From a bacterium (lineage in GTDB: Bacteria > Joyebacterota > Joyebacteria > Joyebacterales > Joyebacteraceae), in contig JALGZD010000091.1 of assembly GCA_025782395.1 (NCBI GenBank), positions 1 through 64,000 of the forward strand: a DNA stretch of 64,000 bases, given 5' to 3'. A model generated the notes under the pieces. That model searched no databases. It was given only the letters and a program-made list of their open reading frames with translations, and was not told where the DNA came from. A program made the translations under genes and the position numbers. Shown here one piece after another: positions 62,519 through 64,000 of this stretch (position 1 is its first letter; the number at the start of each line of letters is the position of its first letter).

Positions 62519-63826
62519 ATGATATGCGCCAACCGTCTTGTGGCGGTCGCAGCCATGCTCACGCTGGTCCTCGTCGGGGGGTGCGCGAATGTGGAACATG
62601 CCACGTTCGTCACGCGGGTCCTTCCCAACGGCGTCACCATAGTCGCCAGTGAGAATCGTGGGTCCGACATGGTCTCAGTGCATCTCTGGGTCCGTGACGG
62701 AGCTTTGTATGAATCTGCCGATGAGGCCGGAACGGCAGCTCTTCTTCGGAGCGTCATGGTGTCCTCCGCACGGAACCCGATCCTTGACGAGAAGGCGCAG
62801 GCATTCATGGACGCCGGTGGTGTAGTAATGGCGAGCCTGTCGCACGATTTCGTTTACTACGTCACAACCTGCCATGCCGGACACTTCGAGGAAGCCGCGG
62901 AGCTCCTCCACATGGGTACGACCGATACGATCTTGAGTGACGAGGACGTTGAGAGCGCGAAGCAGGGTCTCCTCACCTCACTGGACAGGTACAGCACAAG
63001 TCCGAGAGAACAGACGTATCTCGCTTGTATGAAGAGCATGATGGGGAACCATCCCTACACCCGGCTCCCATACGGGTCCGTGGATGTCATCACAGCGCTG
63101 ACCTCCGACGATCTGCGCGGAAGACACCGCAAGGCGTACGTCGGCCGAAACATGATCATCTCGGTCGCCGGGAACGTCGACGCCACGCACGCGGCCGACG
63201 TTATTGAGTCACTCTTCGGTGACCTGCCGGAAGGCGAGTCGGCGCAGCCGGCGGCGGAGGCGATCGTCTGGCACGACCAGAGCAGTATCGACGTTCTTCG
63301 CGGACAGGGAATCCCTCCATATATCATCGTCGGATTTCCGGCGCCGAGCGCTTCAGATGAGGACGTGGCTGCGATGGACCTCCTCCTGATGCTGCTGGGA
63401 AGAGGAAGAGCATCACGGCTCGAGCGCGCTCTCATCTTGGACGAAGAGCTGGCGGTCAGTGTCAACGCAGGGTGGGGGACGAAGCGACAGCCAAACCCAA
63501 TCATGGCCTGGGTAGATGTGGGCGACCACGATGTGGATGCAGCCAGAGAGGCTGCGGTTGATGCGTTTCTGTCGCTTGCAGATGATCCGATAGACGAAGA
63601 TGATGTGGCCCGTGCGCGGATCGCGCTTCTGACCGAGGTGGCTGAAGCCAGAAGCGGGATGGCCGAGCGTGCGTCCTACCAGGGCTACTGGGCCGTCGTG
63701 AGCGGTATCGGCTTTGTAGATGACTACACGGCCAGGATCAATGAGCTGACTCGGGAGGACCTCGAGCGCGTGGCGAAGAAGTACTTCCGCCGGAACAGCC
63801 AGTCGGTCGCCATTGCTCTGCCGTAG
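62519..63826 (+). CDS. M16-family peptidase-like lipoprotein, zinc site missing
   Basis: 435 residues. It has a lipobox (LVLVGGC, Cys22). The M16 fold is clear: RVLPNGVTIVASENRGSDMVSVHLWVRDGALYE, GTAALLRSVM, then AYVGRNMIISVAGNVD and SRLERALILDEE. At the zinc motif where GxxHxxEH is expected, it reads GTAALLRSVMV, so it cannot be catalytic. It probably pairs with the M16 protein encoded 33 bp downstream, as in active/inactive heterodimers. SD is weak (GGAG about 10 nt upstream). Confidence 0.85.
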   Translation: MICANRLVAVAAMLTLVLVGGCANVEHATFVTRVLPNGVTIVASENRGSDMVSVHLWVRDGALYESADEAGTAALLRSVMVSSARNPILDEKAQAFMDAGGVVMASLSHDFVYYVTTCHAGHFEEAAELLHMGTTDTILSDEDVESAKQGLLTSLDRYSTSPREQTYLACMKSMMGNHPYTRLPYGSVDVITALTSDDLRGRHRKAYVGRNMIISVAGNVDATHAADVIESLFGDLPEGESAQPAAEAIVWHDQSSIDVLRGQGIPPYIIVGFPAPSASDEDVAAMDLLLMLLGRGRASRLERALILDEELAVSVNAGWGTKRQPNPIMAWVDVGDHDVDAAREAAVDAFLSLADDPIDEDDVARARIALLTEVAEARSGMAERASYQGYWAVVSGIGFVDDYTARINELTREDLERVAKKYFRRNSQSVAIALP

Positions 63827-63859
63827 GGTCGGGGTAGCGCGCGACACCGAAGGACGGAT

Positions 63860-64000
63860 GTGAAGACGATGCGACAGAAGACACGCACAGTGAAACTCGC
63901 CGCCGCCGCGATTGTCGCCCTTGTGGTAGTGGCCGCTGTTGCCGTGGCGGACACGCGTCAGGTCCAGCTTGACAGCGGTCTGACGCTCATCGCCGTGGCC
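63860..64000 (+). CDS. Second M16-like peptidase (3' truncated by window end)
   Basis: 47 codons visible. Signal-like N-terminus (KLAAAAIVALVVVAAVAVAD), then RQVQLDSGLTLIAVA, which matches the M16 start segment (LPNGVTIVA) of the preceding gene. GTG 63860 lies 5-6 nt after GAAGGA; ATG 63869 is also possible. The zinc motif, if present, is outside the window. Confidence 0.7.
   Translation, partial: MKTMRQKTRTVKLAAAAIVALVVVAAVAVADTRQVQLDSGLTLIAVA

Overview
The window is GC-rich chromosomal DNA from a diderm bacterium. An LpxH-type lipid A hydrolase, Omp85-type and PorV-type barrels and several predicted secreted proteins show an outer membrane. Three secreted proteins carry or resemble a C-terminal sorting module with NPFNP/GxY/ASGVYFVxL-type motifs, and there is a PorV homologue. 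This points to the FCB side of the tree, and the style resembles uncultured lineages such as Eisenbacteria, Krumholzibacteriota or Latescibacterota. That placement is an impression from gene style; no 16S rRNA or phylogeny is available here.

Layout. Positions 1-261: the tail of a probable serine recombinase runs into the 3' end of an initiator tRNA (fMet) gene, the signature of an element integrated to the left. 328-6304: cytochrome c biogenesis (ResB, CcsB), a secreted protein, FtsB/DivIC and enolase, all on the minus strand. 6384-14078: an HTH protein fused to a degenerate M29 aminopeptidase, a secreted sorting-domain protein, a methyltransferase, an FmdB zinc ribbon and a tandem pair of paralogous secreted proteins. 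14075-16709 (minus): a bactofilin-like protein, a SHOCT-like protein, a DUF2089 regulator and a DUF624 membrane protein. 17012-24142: a VWA protein, then a minus-strand envelope group (rlmN, a secreted protein, an Omp85-like barrel, and SppA fused to a barrel). 24385-28540: a small ArsR regulator, a tiny acidic secreted protein and a 1033-residue TPR-GAF-AAA+ regulator.

The most exciting region is 29807-35775, which looks like an undescribed RiPP (ribosomally made, modified peptide) locus. One large protein joins an isoprenoid-synthase-like domain, a possible leader-recognition segment and a radical SAM-SPASM peptide maturase. It is followed by two small Cys/Asp-rich precursor peptides with a shared leader motif, a secreted beta-propeller protein and a two-gene ABC exporter. 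In both peptides every Cys is followed by Asp at a short spacing, mainly CX2D, CX3D or CX4D. This is the pattern known from ranthipeptides such as freyrasin, in which Cys is bonded to the side-chain carbon of Asp.

35962-40084 is a NtrB/NtrC-type two-component system followed by a near-perfect sigma-54 promoter and a Spy/ZraP-like metal-stress protein, so the three probably form one circuit. 40306-51360 holds a purine permease, an OMP, OsmC-tldD-tldE, a DUF2207 protein, and archease-rtcB-polX. 51609-64000 holds a secreted protein, the htpX/small membrane protein/lemA operon, yjbQ, a CPBP protease, a PorV-like protein, LpxH, an HtrA protease, a primary-type sigma factor and an M16 peptidase pair cut by the window end.

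Most start codons were chosen from Shine-Dalgarno spacing and may differ by a few codons from automatic calls.
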